Source: JAAYDK01 sp964543935
GTDB taxonomy: Bacteria; Spirochaetota; Spirochaetia; Sphaerochaetales; Sphaerochaetaceae
DNA: 64,000 nt
Direction: 5' to 3'
Assembly (NCBI GenBank): GCA_964543935.1
Contig: CAZJAK010000002.1
Span: forward strand, 31,148-95,147
Each line of letters opens with the position of its first letter. Position 1 is the stretch's first letter. Position numbers and translations under genes: made by a program. This document shows, piece by piece, positions 17,585-25,457 of this stretch. The notes under the pieces were generated by a model. The model did no database searches. It saw only the letters and a list, made by a program, of their open reading frames with translations, and was not told the DNA's origin.

Positions 17585-18445
17585 ATGCCAAACAAGAGGG
17601 GCAAAAAGAATCAGACTGTCCGTCGAATCATCCAGATCGTATTCTTCGTCCTTGTGCTTTTAGTCTCGCTTTCCCACACCTTAGCTGAAAGCGGTATCGA
17701 GATCCCCCTCATCCAAGGGGCCTCGGTGCACGCCATCTGTCCGTTCGGGGGAGTGGTCTCGCTGTACCGCTACATCACAACGGGTACCTTCGTCCAAAAG
17801 ATCCATGACTCTTCCTTCTACCTCATGCTGATCGTACTGGTTACAGCGGTCGTGGCCGGTCCGGTCTTCTGCGGGTGGGTCTGTCCGTTCGGCACCTTCC
17901 AGGACTGGTTGGCCATGCTGGGGCGCAAGCTGTTTAAGAAACGCTACAACCGCTTCATCCCCGCCAAGTTCGACAAGTGGTTGCGCTATCTCAGGTATCT
18001 GGTAGCGGTTTGGGTCATCGTGATGACCGCGATCTCGGCCAAATTGGTCTTTTCCGATTATGATCCGTACTACGCTTTGTTCAACCTGTGGACCAGCGAA
18101 GTCGCCATCACGGCCTATGTGGCCCTCGCCTTGGTGGTGGTCGCGTCGTTGTTTGTCGAGCGCCCCTTTTGCAAATACGCCTGTCCATACGGGGCAGTGT
18201 TGGGTTTGACCAATCTGTTCAGGATCTTCACCATTCGGCGCAACCCCAAGACATGCATCGATTGCGGCAAGTGCGATAAAGCCTGCCCGATGAATATCGC
18301 TGTGTCGACATCCGGCCATGTCCGCGACCATCAGTGCATCACCTGCATGGCCTGCACTTCCGAAGTAGCTTGTCCGATCAACAAGACCGTGGAGTTGTCT
18401 GCAGGCAAAGCAATCTCCACCGAAACTCAGGAGGTGTCGAAATGA
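17585..18445 (+). CDS. NapH/CcoG-like 4Fe-4S membrane protein
   Basis: A 286-residue membrane protein with about four transmembrane helices and two kinds of cysteine cluster. On the membrane side are CPFGG, FCGWVCPFG and CKYACPYG, the CxxxCP motifs of the NapH/NosR/RnfB-like group. At the C-terminus are two ferredoxin-type motifs, CIDCGKCDKACP and CITCMACTSEVACP. Such proteins pass electrons across the membrane, from quinol or flavin carriers. The first cysteine cluster follows a 60-residue N-terminal region. It overlaps the next gene by four bases, so the two are coupled. No reductase or oxidase gene is adjacent. Confidence 0.8.
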   Translation: MPNKRGKKNQTVRRIIQIVFFVLVLLVSLSHTLAESGIEIPLIQGASVHAICPFGGVVSLYRYITTGTFVQKIHDSSFYLMLIVLVTAVVAGPVFCGWVCPFGTFQDWLAMLGRKLFKKRYNRFIPAKFDKWLRYLRYLVAVWVIVMTAISAKLVFSDYDPYYALFNLWTSEVAITAYVALALVVVASLFVERPFCKYACPYGAVLGLTNLFRIFTIRRNPKTCIDCGKCDKACPMNIAVSTSGHVRDHQCITCMACTSEVACPINKTVELSAGKAISTETQEVSK

Positions 18446-19167
18446 AGATCAGCTTGAAGGTCCTCGGAATCGGTACCGCAGTCTTCATCCTTGGGTGCAT
18501 TCTCGTCCTGATGGCGGTGGATGCTTGGAAAACCGAGAGCACCAAGACGCCCGCCAAATACACCACCGGCCAATTTGCTGGATTGAACAATCCCAGCGAC
18601 ATCCGCGGCTCATACAGCTTTGCCGATGTGGAGAAGAATTTCAAAGTGACGGCCACCGACTTGGCCAAAGCTTTTGCATTGGACACTTCGGTCAAGTCGG
18701 CCGGAGAATATCTGGCCAAGGATTTGGAGACCGTCTATGGAGAACAGGCCAATGGCGGCGAGGTCGGCACTGACAGCATCCGTTGGTTCGTAGCATTGTA
18801 TCTCGGTTTGCCCCACACGCCAGAAGAGACTACGTTGTTGCCCAATCCGGCCTTGACCTTGTTGCGCGATGCCGGCAAGATCAACGAGGACACCTTCCAA
18901 ACCCTCAAAGCCAAATCAGTATCGCCTTCGGGCACGGCAGCGACTGTCAGCGAGACCCATGTCGAATCGAGCGAGGAGAAGTTGATCAAGGGCAACACGA
19001 CCTATGGCGACTTGCTCGAGTGGGGGCTCAGCCGGCAACAGATCGAGCAGGTGATGGGTTTTGCGTTCACCGACCGGGCCCTGAAGTTGCGCGATGACCT
19101 AGGGGCACGGGGACTTGAGTTCTCCGGTTACAAGACAGCCTTGCAAGCGTTAATCGATGCCCTATGA
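18442..19167 (+). CDS. Membrane-anchored partner of the NapH-like protein, two-repeat
   Basis: A 241-residue protein with one N-terminal membrane anchor (about residues 5-27) and an extracytoplasmic remainder. Two copies of an IRGSYSFADV-like unit are visible: DIRGSYSFADVEKNFKVTATDLAKAF near residue 55 and LIKGNTTYGDLLEWGLSRQQIEQVM near residue 185. Comparable repeats occur fused to or next to NapH-like ferredoxin proteins in anaerobes. Translational coupling (ATGA overlap) argues that the two proteins act together. Its exact role is unknown. The 3' end overlaps the convergent response regulator by six bases. Confidence 0.6.
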   Translation: MKISLKVLGIGTAVFILGCILVLMAVDAWKTESTKTPAKYTTGQFAGLNNPSDIRGSYSFADVEKNFKVTATDLAKAFALDTSVKSAGEYLAKDLETVYGEQANGGEVGTDSIRWFVALYLGLPHTPEETTLLPNPALTLLRDAGKINEDTFQTLKAKSVSPSGTAATVSETHVESSEEKLIKGNTTYGDLLEWGLSRQQIEQVMGFAFTDRALKLRDDLGARGLEFSGYKTALQALIDAL

Positions 19168-19923
19168 TTCGCTTTCGGTGCGGTAGCGGCTCGGTGCGCT
19201 GCCCGTGAATTTCTTGAATATTTTGGCGAAATACCCCGGGTTGGGGAATCCGCACTCCATGGCGATGCGCTGGATGCTCAACCTGGGGTCTTTGAGTGCT
19301 TCAATGGCTTTGTTCACCCTGAATGCGTTGAGGTATTGCAGGAAATTGATGCCGGTGGTCTCCTTGAACAGCCGGCACAGGTGGCTCTCAGAAATTTCAA
19401 GATAGTCGGCTGTCTGTTGCAGGCCGACCGGCTGGCTATAGGATTCATGGATGTAGGAGATGGAGGCGTCGACGATACGGTTTCCCGTTGCTTGTCGCAA
19501 ATCGGTGAATCCACTGCTCTGACGGGTGACGAGCAATGTGTCCAAGTCGGCCTCCTCTTCCACGATTCTGGCCACGAGAGCCGCTAGAGTTTTCTCAAGC
19601 TCGACATCCTCGACCGGTTTGAGCAAGTAATCGAACACTCCCAACCTGATGGCCTGCTGCATGTAGCTGAAATCGCTATGGCCGCTGATGATGACGGCAT
19701 GGTTCACCGGACAACGTGAGAGCATCGTCAGTCCGTCTTGCCCTGGCAGACGGATGTCGGTAACGACGATGTCGGGCTCCTTCTCCTTGATCAGGTATTC
19801 ACCGCTGATGCCGTCACTGGCTGTACCGACCACTTGCAAACCAAGGCGTTTCCATCCGGTGGTCAATTCCAACTCTTGCAGCGTGAATACCTCGTCCTCG
19901 ACCAATACTACCGTATGGCTCAT
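19162..19923 (-). CDS. Response regulator, REC plus AraC-type DNA-binding domain (YesN-like)
   Basis: 253 residues. The receiver domain (1-120) has the acidic pair VEDE, the phospho-acceptor in VVTDIRLPGQDG and the conserved Lys in LLKPVEDVE. After a short linker, the C-terminus (about 150-250) has two AraC helix-turn-helix units (ADYLEISESHLCRLFKETTG and IAMECGFPNPGYFAKIFKKF). It overlaps the sensor kinase gene by four bases. In Firmicutes and spirochaetes such YesMN pairs usually control carbohydrate uptake genes; the target here is not evident. Confidence 0.9.
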   Translation of the reverse strand: MSHTVVLVEDEVFTLQELELTTGWKRLGLQVVGTASDGISGEYLIKEKEPDIVVTDIRLPGQDGLTMLSRCPVNHAVIISGHSDFSYMQQAIRLGVFDYLLKPVEDVELEKTLAALVARIVEEEADLDTLLVTRQSSGFTDLRQATGNRIVDASISYIHESYSQPVGLQQTADYLEISESHLCRLFKETTGINFLQYLNAFRVNKAIEALKDPRLSIQRIAMECGFPNPGYFAKIFKKFTGSAPSRYRTESES

Positions 19924-21671
19924 TGCAGGCCTCCCGGGAATCCGAGCGTGACGGTCGTGCCCTCACCCTCGATCGAGTCGAAGCTCAACGATCCGAGCTG
20001 TCCGAAATGCAGCTTCAGGCGCCTGTGGATGTTGTAGATGCCCACATGGCTTGTTTGAGCCAAATCGTCCAAATCAGATGGCAACGTCCCCCCCGACATG
20101 CCGACACCATTGTCACTGATGGTGATGACGGCTCGATTTCCGACGAGCCTGCCCTTGATGGACAACCGCCACAATCCGATTTTCGGTTCAAGGCCATGGA
20201 TGATGGCGTTTTCCACCAACGGCTGGATCAGCAATTTGGGTACCTTCAGATCCAATAAGTGTTCATCGATGTCGATGGTGGTCTGTAATTTTTCACCATA
20301 GCGGATTTTTTGGATATCAAGATAGGCTTGCACCAGCGCTATGCTTTGCCGCAACGGCTGTTCCGCGTCATGATTGTCGATACTGTCGCGCAACAACTTG
20401 CCCAATTGGGTGGTGATCGTCAGGATGGTCTCCTCGCCGTGCAATTTGGCCAACGCCTTGACCGTGTTCAACGTATTGTAGAGGAAGTGGGGGTTCATCT
20501 GTGACTGAAGCGCTTTGCGTTCGGCTTCGCGCAGTTTGGACTCTTCTTCCCTGGTCAATTCGAGCAACCCTGAAATTTGAGCCACCATCGCATTGAAGGT
20601 CCTATCGAGTTGGGCGAATTCAGCGATGCTCGATTCCCGGATGCGTACGGCGAGGTCGCCGGTCTCGACTTGTTGCATCGAAGTGGTCAGCCGGTTGACC
20701 GGATTCGAGATCGATCTGGTGAAAAAATAGGCCAGCAAGCCAGCGAACAGGGTGCCGATGAAGACCAACACGATGATGATGACGAAAAAATAGCGGATGC
20801 TTTGACCGTATCCGGTGGTGTCGGTGATACCGGCGATGAACAACGAGGTGTTCGGTACCGGGCTGAGGGAGATGATGGTCGAGCCATCCACGATGGTCCG
20901 CTGGATGAACGGGGCGCTCAAGGTCTTGAGTTCGGGGAAGCGGGAGAAATCTCCATGCCGGTCGGAATTGACCAATGAGGTCGCCAGGAATGTCGATGAA
21001 TCGATCAAGATGAGGTCGCTGAATTTGAAACCGTCGTTCAAATGGGTCACGGCCTCTTGGAACACATCGACCGCCACATACCCGAGTTCGGTCCCCTCTG
21101 CGTCGCGCACTTTACGGTAGATGTTGAGGAACACCAATGCGTTGGTCTCGGTGGCATAGCGGTTCTCGGTCGTGATGACCGAGGCGGTTTCGCTGGCGGT
21201 GCGCGATAAAGTGAAAAACGGATTCCAGTCGTTGCGGTTGTAGCGGATATCATAGATTTCTGGGAATAGGTGGGTTGAATAACGTACCTGTCCTGAACTG
21301 CTCACCACCGCGGCCGATGCCACATAGGTGTCCCCCTTCATGATGGTGAACAACCGCTCATAGATTTCACGGGAATGACCCGACCTGCTTTCAGGGGCGT
21401 CGGAACCCAATTCAGCCACGATGACCGCATCGGTGCTGAGGGTGTAGGCTTTATGGCGGTAGCTTTCAATGACGGTTTTCAGGCGGTTGGCGGCCCGGTC
21501 GGCTGCCAAGATGCCTTGTTCCGATAGATTGCGCACCAGAGCGCGGTTGCCGGTCGTCAGGTAGGTGATGCTGAGCAGGGCTAGCGGGATGACCATCACG
21601 ATGAGGAAGTAGTTCATAAGGCGGAAAAATAGTGTTCCTGCCAGTATCGTGGGCTTGGCTCGTACTGTCAT
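19920..21671 (-). CDS. Sensor histidine kinase (YesM-like, Cache/HAMP)
   Basis: 583 residues. A transmembrane helix near residue 20 and a second near 285 bracket a large extracellular sensor region of about 250 residues. A HAMP segment follows, then the His_kinase domain with the phospho-acceptor in SQMNPHFLYNTLN and an ATP-binding domain with the N box (LVENAIIHGLEP) and SDNGVGM. I prefer the ATG at 21671 (AAGGAG 11 bases upstream) to the GTG eight codons earlier, because the promoter at 21697-21725 leaves only a short leader. Cotranscribed with the response regulator. Confidence 0.88.
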   Translation of the reverse strand: MTVRAKPTILAGTLFFRLMNYFLIVMVIPLALLSITYLTTGNRALVRNLSEQGILAADRAANRLKTVIESYRHKAYTLSTDAVIVAELGSDAPESRSGHSREIYERLFTIMKGDTYVASAAVVSSSGQVRYSTHLFPEIYDIRYNRNDWNPFFTLSRTASETASVITTENRYATETNALVFLNIYRKVRDAEGTELGYVAVDVFQEAVTHLNDGFKFSDLILIDSSTFLATSLVNSDRHGDFSRFPELKTLSAPFIQRTIVDGSTIISLSPVPNTSLFIAGITDTTGYGQSIRYFFVIIIVLVFIGTLFAGLLAYFFTRSISNPVNRLTTSMQQVETGDLAVRIRESSIAEFAQLDRTFNAMVAQISGLLELTREEESKLREAERKALQSQMNPHFLYNTLNTVKALAKLHGEETILTITTQLGKLLRDSIDNHDAEQPLRQSIALVQAYLDIQKIRYGEKLQTTIDIDEHLLDLKVPKLLIQPLVENAIIHGLEPKIGLWRLSIKGRLVGNRAVITISDNGVGMSGGTLPSDLDDLAQTSHVGIYNIHRRLKLHFGQLGSLSFDSIEGEGTTVTLGFPGGLQ

Positions 21672-21696
21672 CCCCCGACGATTCTCCTTTCGCACC

Positions 21697-21725
21697 AGTG
21701 TACCGTATGTGGCCGAAGTTGACCA
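21697..21725 (-). promoter_or_regulatory. Promoter of the two-component operon
   Basis: On the minus strand TGGTCA (21725-21720), a 17-base spacer and TACACT (21702-21697). Transcription would start about 20 bases before the kinase ATG. It diverges from the branched-chain amino acid promoter. Confidence 0.45.
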
Positions 21726-21796
21726 GCCTGAAGAAATTATTGCATATGATCCGCATAAATATTACAAAAAATGAATATAAATTCGCAGTCGGGCGA

Positions 21797-21825
21797 TTGA
21801 CATTTTTCCCCGGCATGGCTACAAC
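21797..21825 (+). promoter_or_regulatory. Promoter of the branched-chain amino acid operon
   Basis: TTGACA (21797-21802), a 17-base spacer and TACAAC (21820-21825), within an AT-rich upstream region. Transcription would begin near 21832, about 25 bases before the leader-peptide ATG. Confidence 0.7.
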
Positions 21826-21856
21826 AGAAGCAATCTTCGTGTGAGAGGTACGAGTA

Positions 21857-22042
21857 ATGAGCAGTACGTATTTCCGGCAACGCATGGGCACTGCAGCCTT
21901 CCGTTCACCATATATGAACGGATTCATGTCCACCAACGGCTCCGCCAGCTCCATTCTTTGCGTATCTAGCGTACTTCCCCTCCTTCTCCTCCTCCTTCCC
22001 ACCATCATCGTAACCATTATTGTAAGCCTTATTATCCTTTGA
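21857..22042 (+). CDS. Leader peptide of the ilv-leu operon (attenuation sensor)
   Basis: A 61-codon reading frame between the promoter and ilvN. Its last 29 residues (from about codon 33) contain 10 Leu, 7 Ile and 4 Val, including six Leu in a row and the run TIIVTIIVSLIIL, and the stop codon follows directly. This is the composition of classical ilv and leu leader peptides, in which ribosomes stall when charged Leu-, Ile- or Val-tRNA is scarce. GAGAGG (21842-21847) is well placed before the ATG. Competing RNA stems start two bases after the stop. The first 30 codons are ordinary, so an internal ATG (for example codon 20 or 24) could be the true start. Confidence 0.75.
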   Translation: MSSTYFRQRMGTAAFRSPYMNGFMSTNGSASSILCVSSVLPLLLLLLPTIIVTIIVSLIIL

Positions 22043-22043
22043 C

Positions 22044-22110
22044 TCCACGGCAAGCCGAAACCGCACCGTGGATATACCCTCCACGGAGCTTCGGCATAGC
22101 CGTATGGGGA
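22044..22110 (+). promoter_or_regulatory. Candidate attenuator: mutually exclusive stems after the leader peptide
   Basis: TCCACGG occurs twice (A, 22044-22050; C, 22080-22086) with its complement CCGTGGA (B, 22066-22072) between. A-B and B-C are therefore exclusive 7-bp stems. B-C is extended by GCCGAA (22054-22059) pairing with TTCGGC (22090-22095). C can also pair with CCGT and GGA at 22100-22110, leaving a bulge. A ribosome at the leader stop would cover A and favour B-C. No clear T-run follows, so whether the switch works by intrinsic termination, Rho or translation is not settled. Confidence 0.55.
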
Positions 22111-22189
22111 CTCCTTACCCTTTCACCTGCACATTGCGGGAAATGGACGGGGAGCCATCGCCGACCTGAATGCATCTGGAGAAACCTGT

Positions 22190-22705
22190 ATGGAACGGTA
22201 TACATTGGGAATTCTGGTCAACAATCATCCGGGCGTCTTGAGCAGGGTGGTGGGGTTGTTCTCACGGCGCGGCTACAATATCGACAGCCTGTCGGTCGGG
22301 GAGACCGAGACTCCCGAAATTTCACGCATCACCATCGTGGTCACCGGAGACCGCCAGATTGTCGAGCAAATCGAGAAACAAGTCGCCAAACTGATCGATG
22401 TCAAAGAGGTGATGCAACTCACCATCCAAGGCAGTATCCAATGCGAGTTGGTTTTGGTCAAATTACAGACAGTCAACGGCAACCGGGCGGCGGTGATCCA
22501 ACTGTCCGAGATATTCAAAGCCAAGATTGTCGATGTCGCCGAGGACTCGATCACGCTGCAACTGACCGGGAATCTCGACAAGATATCCTCGTTCTTGCGC
22601 TTGGCACGACCGTACGGGATCAGTGAGTTGGTGCGTACCGGAATCACGGCCATCGGACGGGCTAGCCAAGCTCAGCCCGATCCAAGCCCCGATGACGAGA
22701 ATTGA
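22190..22705 (+). CDS. ilvN: Acetolactate synthase, small regulatory subunit
   Basis: 171 residues. The N-terminal ACT domain (about 4-75, LGILVNNHPGVLSRVVGLFSRRGYNIDSL) binds valine for feedback inhibition. The C-terminal half is the ALS_ss_C domain that activates the catalytic subunit. GGAG lies before the ATG. It is the first enzyme gene after the leader, and is separated from its catalytic partner ilvB by eight genes, an unusual split. A short hairpin (22728-22740) sits between it and ilvC. Confidence 0.94.
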   Translation: MERYTLGILVNNHPGVLSRVVGLFSRRGYNIDSLSVGETETPEISRITIVVTGDRQIVEQIEKQVAKLIDVKEVMQLTIQGSIQCELVLVKLQTVNGNRAAVIQLSEIFKAKIVDVAEDSITLQLTGNLDKISSFLRLARPYGISELVRTGITAIGRASQAQPDPSPDDEN

Positions 22706-22754
22706 GGAGTCGATGAAGTCAAACGCAAGCCCGAAGGGCTGAAGGAGCAAGCAT

Positions 22755-23747
22755 ATGAGTACGATGTATTATGAAAAGGATGCCGACATGTCGGTATTGG
22801 CGGGAAAGACCGTGGCGATCATCGGTTATGGCAGCCAGGGCCATGCCCATGCCTTGAACCTGCACGAGTCGGGAGTCGATGTGGTGGTGGGATTGTATAA
22901 AGGCAGCCCGTCATGGGAGAAGGCCGAGGAAGCCGGACTGCGGGTCATGACCGCAGCCGAAGCCGCCAAGGCCGGGACGGTGATCATGATGCTCGTCAAT
23001 GACGAGAAACAATCCAAGCTCTACAGCGAAAGCATCGAAGCGGGATTGTCGGCCGGCAAATATTTGGCATTCGCCCACGGCTTCAATATCCATTTCGGCC
23101 AGATCGCACCTCCGAAAGACGTGAACGTCATCATGATCGCTCCGAAGGGTCCCGGCCACACGGTGCGTTCGCAATTCTTGGAAGGAAAGGGCGTCCCTTC
23201 GCTCATCGCCATCCATCAGGACCCCTCGGGGGATTCCAAGGCGGTCGCTTTGGCTTACGCTGCTGGTCTCGGTGCCGGCCGGGCGGGAATTTTCGAAACC
23301 ACCTTCAAGGAGGAGACCGAGACCGACTTGTTCGGTGAGCAAGCTGTCCTGTGCGGCGGAGTCAGCGCATTGATCAAAGCAGGCTTCGACACGTTGGTGG
23401 CCGCCGGTTATCAACCCGAGATGGCCTACTTCGAATGCTGCCACGAAATGAAGCTCATCGTCGACCTGATCAACCAAGGCGGATTGTCCTATATGCGCTA
23501 CTCGATCAGCGACACGGCCGAGTATGGCGATTACGTGACCGGCTCACGCATCATCACCGATGCGACCAAGCAAGAGATGCGCAAGGTGCTCGGCGAGATC
23601 CAAGACGGTTCGTTCGCCCGCAACTGGTTGCTTGAAAACCAAGTGAAGCGTCCATTCTTCAACGCCAAGCGGCGGATGGAGTCGGAAAGCCTGTTGGAGA
23701 CCACCGGCAAGCGCCTGCGCTCTCTGATGAGCTGGCTCAAGAAATAA
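22755..23747 (+). CDS. ilvC: Ketol-acid reductoisomerase
   Basis: A 330-residue class I enzyme that isomerises and reduces acetolactate (valine/leucine branch) or acetohydroxybutyrate (isoleucine branch), using NAD(P)H and Mg. The nucleotide-binding motif GYGSQGHAHALN starts at residue 24. The C-terminal knotted domain has the metal and substrate ligands (FGEQAVLCGGV, ECCHEMKLIVDL). Length is exactly that of short-form KARI. AAGGAG precedes the ATG. An intercistronic hairpin (23754-23770) follows. Confidence 0.96.
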   Translation: MSTMYYEKDADMSVLAGKTVAIIGYGSQGHAHALNLHESGVDVVVGLYKGSPSWEKAEEAGLRVMTAAEAAKAGTVIMMLVNDEKQSKLYSESIEAGLSAGKYLAFAHGFNIHFGQIAPPKDVNVIMIAPKGPGHTVRSQFLEGKGVPSLIAIHQDPSGDSKAVALAYAAGLGAGRAGIFETTFKEETETDLFGEQAVLCGGVSALIKAGFDTLVAAGYQPEMAYFECCHEMKLIVDLINQGGLSYMRYSISDTAEYGDYVTGSRIITDATKQEMRKVLGEIQDGSFARNWLLENQVKRPFFNAKRRMESESLLETTGKRLRSLMSWLKK

Positions 23748-23753
23748 CGGCTG

Positions 23754-23770
23754 GCCGCCAGTTTGGCGGC
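23754..23770 (+). repeat. Short intercistronic hairpin, ilvC-leuA
   Basis: GCCGCCA (23754-23760) and TGGCGGC (23764-23770) form a 7-bp stem with a 3-base loop directly after ilvC. No T-run follows, so it is more likely an RNA stability or processing element than a terminator. Confidence 0.45.
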
Positions 23771-23801
23771 TCGTGACCTCCGAATAAAGGCGAGGTGGAT
23801 C

Positions 23802-25457
23802 ATGGCGGAAAACATTGCGATATTCGATACGACATTGCGGGATGGCGAGCAGGCTCCAGGCTACAGCATGAATCTGGAGGAAAAACTCCGCATGGCCAAG
23901 CAGCTCGAACTACTGGGAGTCGATGTCATTGAAGCAGGCTTCGCCATCGCCTCGCCCGGAGATTTCGCATCGGTCGAGGCGGTGGCCAAAGCCGTCTCCG
24001 ATTGCACCGTGGCATCGCTTTCGCGGGCGCTGGAAAAGGACATCGATTGCTCGTGGGAGGCGGTCAAACATGCCAATCGTCCCAGGATCCATACCTTCAT
24101 CGCCACCAGCGACCTGCATCTGCAGTACAAGCTCAAGATGAGCCGCGAGCGAGCCTTTGAACAAGCCGTCGCCATGGTCCGCCATGCCCGACGGTTGTGT
24201 CCCGAGGTCGAATTCTCGGCCGAGGATGCCTCGCGCAGCGACGTGGACTACCTGTGCCGGGTTGTCGAAGGTGCGATCACCGCTGGAGCGACGATCATCA
24301 ATCTGCCCGATACCGTCGGCTACAGCACCCCCGCCGAGTTCGGTGCCATGGTGAAAGCAGTGATGAACCGGGTACCCAATATCGACCGGGCCATCGTTGC
24401 TGTCCACTGCCATAACGACTTGGGTTTGGCAGTGGCCAACACCTTGGCCGGACTGCAAGCCGGAGCCCGGCAAGTCGAATGCACCGTCAACGGCATCGGT
24501 GAGCGGGCTGGCAATGCAGCGGTGGAAGAGGTTGTCATGGCCATCCGGACCCGCCGCGAGACCTACGATTACAACTATGCCCTCAAGACCGAGGAGTTGT
24601 ACCGGACAAGCCGGTTGCTCTCCTCGATCACGGGGGTGGCTGTCGCACCGAATAAAGCGATTGTGGGTGCCAATGCCTTCGCCCACGAGTCGGGTATCCA
24701 CCAACACGGCATGATGGCGAATTCCAAAACCTACGAGATCATGACACCCGAGTCGATCGGGCTGAAAAAGACCACCATGGTGCTTGGCAAACACTCCGGA
24801 CAGCATGCTTTCACCAAACGGATGGAGGATCTTGGTTACACATTGTCGCCCGAGATGGCCGCCAAGCTTTTTGGTGATTTCAAGAATGTTGCCGACAAGA
24901 AGAAGGAAATCACCGACCGCGACCTGATCGCCCTGATGGAGAGCGGGACCCATGCGGCTCCCAAGATTTACGAGCTGGACACCTTTGTGGTCAACAGCGG
25001 CAACAACATGACCGCAACAGCCTGCGTGACCCTCAAGCGCGACGGAAAGCGCCTTCAAGCGGTCGAGATGGCGACCGGCCCGGTCTACGCTTGTTACAAA
25101 GCGGTTGAACGGATCATCAAGTATCCGTTCGTGCTCGAGGATTATCAACTGAAAGCCGTCACCGAGCACCGCGACGCCCTCGGGGAAGTGCTGGTCAAGA
25201 TATCGGACTCGCACGGTATCTACCGCGGCCGCGGAGTGAGTACCGACGTCATCGAAGCGAGCATGCACTCGTTGCTGGCGGCGGTGAACCGGATGGTCGA
25301 AGTCGCCGAGCGGGTCAGGGCCGACGGAAGTGCAGAGGCCAGCGAAGGATCACAAGCCAAGATTTCCGCCCAGACGTATGCCCGGTTGTCGGACGAAGCC
25401 CTCTCACGCGACATGAAAGTGAGCGGAACGGTCAAGGAGGGTGTCCATGGCGCTTGA
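23802..25457 (+). CDS. leuA: 2-isopropylmalate synthase
   Basis: A 551-residue enzyme that joins acetyl-CoA and 2-ketoisovalerate, the first committed step to leucine. The HMGL-like TIM barrel begins IFDTTLRDGEQAPGYSM and has the metal-binding HCHNDLGLAVAN and GERAGNAAVEE. The C-terminal LeuA dimer domain (about 390-510) mediates leucine feedback. Start at 23802 follows GAGGTGG. It overlaps cimA by 11 bases. It is distinguished from CimA by GEQAPGYS in place of GAQAEGISF. Confidence 0.94.
   Translation: MAENIAIFDTTLRDGEQAPGYSMNLEEKLRMAKQLELLGVDVIEAGFAIASPGDFASVEAVAKAVSDCTVASLSRALEKDIDCSWEAVKHANRPRIHTFIATSDLHLQYKLKMSRERAFEQAVAMVRHARRLCPEVEFSAEDASRSDVDYLCRVVEGAITAGATIINLPDTVGYSTPAEFGAMVKAVMNRVPNIDRAIVAVHCHNDLGLAVANTLAGLQAGARQVECTVNGIGERAGNAAVEEVVMAIRTRRETYDYNYALKTEELYRTSRLLSSITGVAVAPNKAIVGANAFAHESGIHQHGMMANSKTYEIMTPESIGLKKTTMVLGKHSGQHAFTKRMEDLGYTLSPEMAAKLFGDFKNVADKKKEITDRDLIALMESGTHAAPKIYELDTFVVNSGNNMTATACVTLKRDGKRLQAVEMATGPVYACYKAVERIIKYPFVLEDYQLKAVTEHRDALGEVLVKISDSHGIYRGRGVSTDVIEASMHSLLAAVNRMVEVAERVRADGSAEASEGSQAKISAQTYARLSDEALSRDMKVSGTVKEGVHGA

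Noticed and set aside
22087..22130. Classical intrinsic terminator for the ilv leader
   Set aside because: Stems are present but no T-run follows, so I did not annotate a terminator there.
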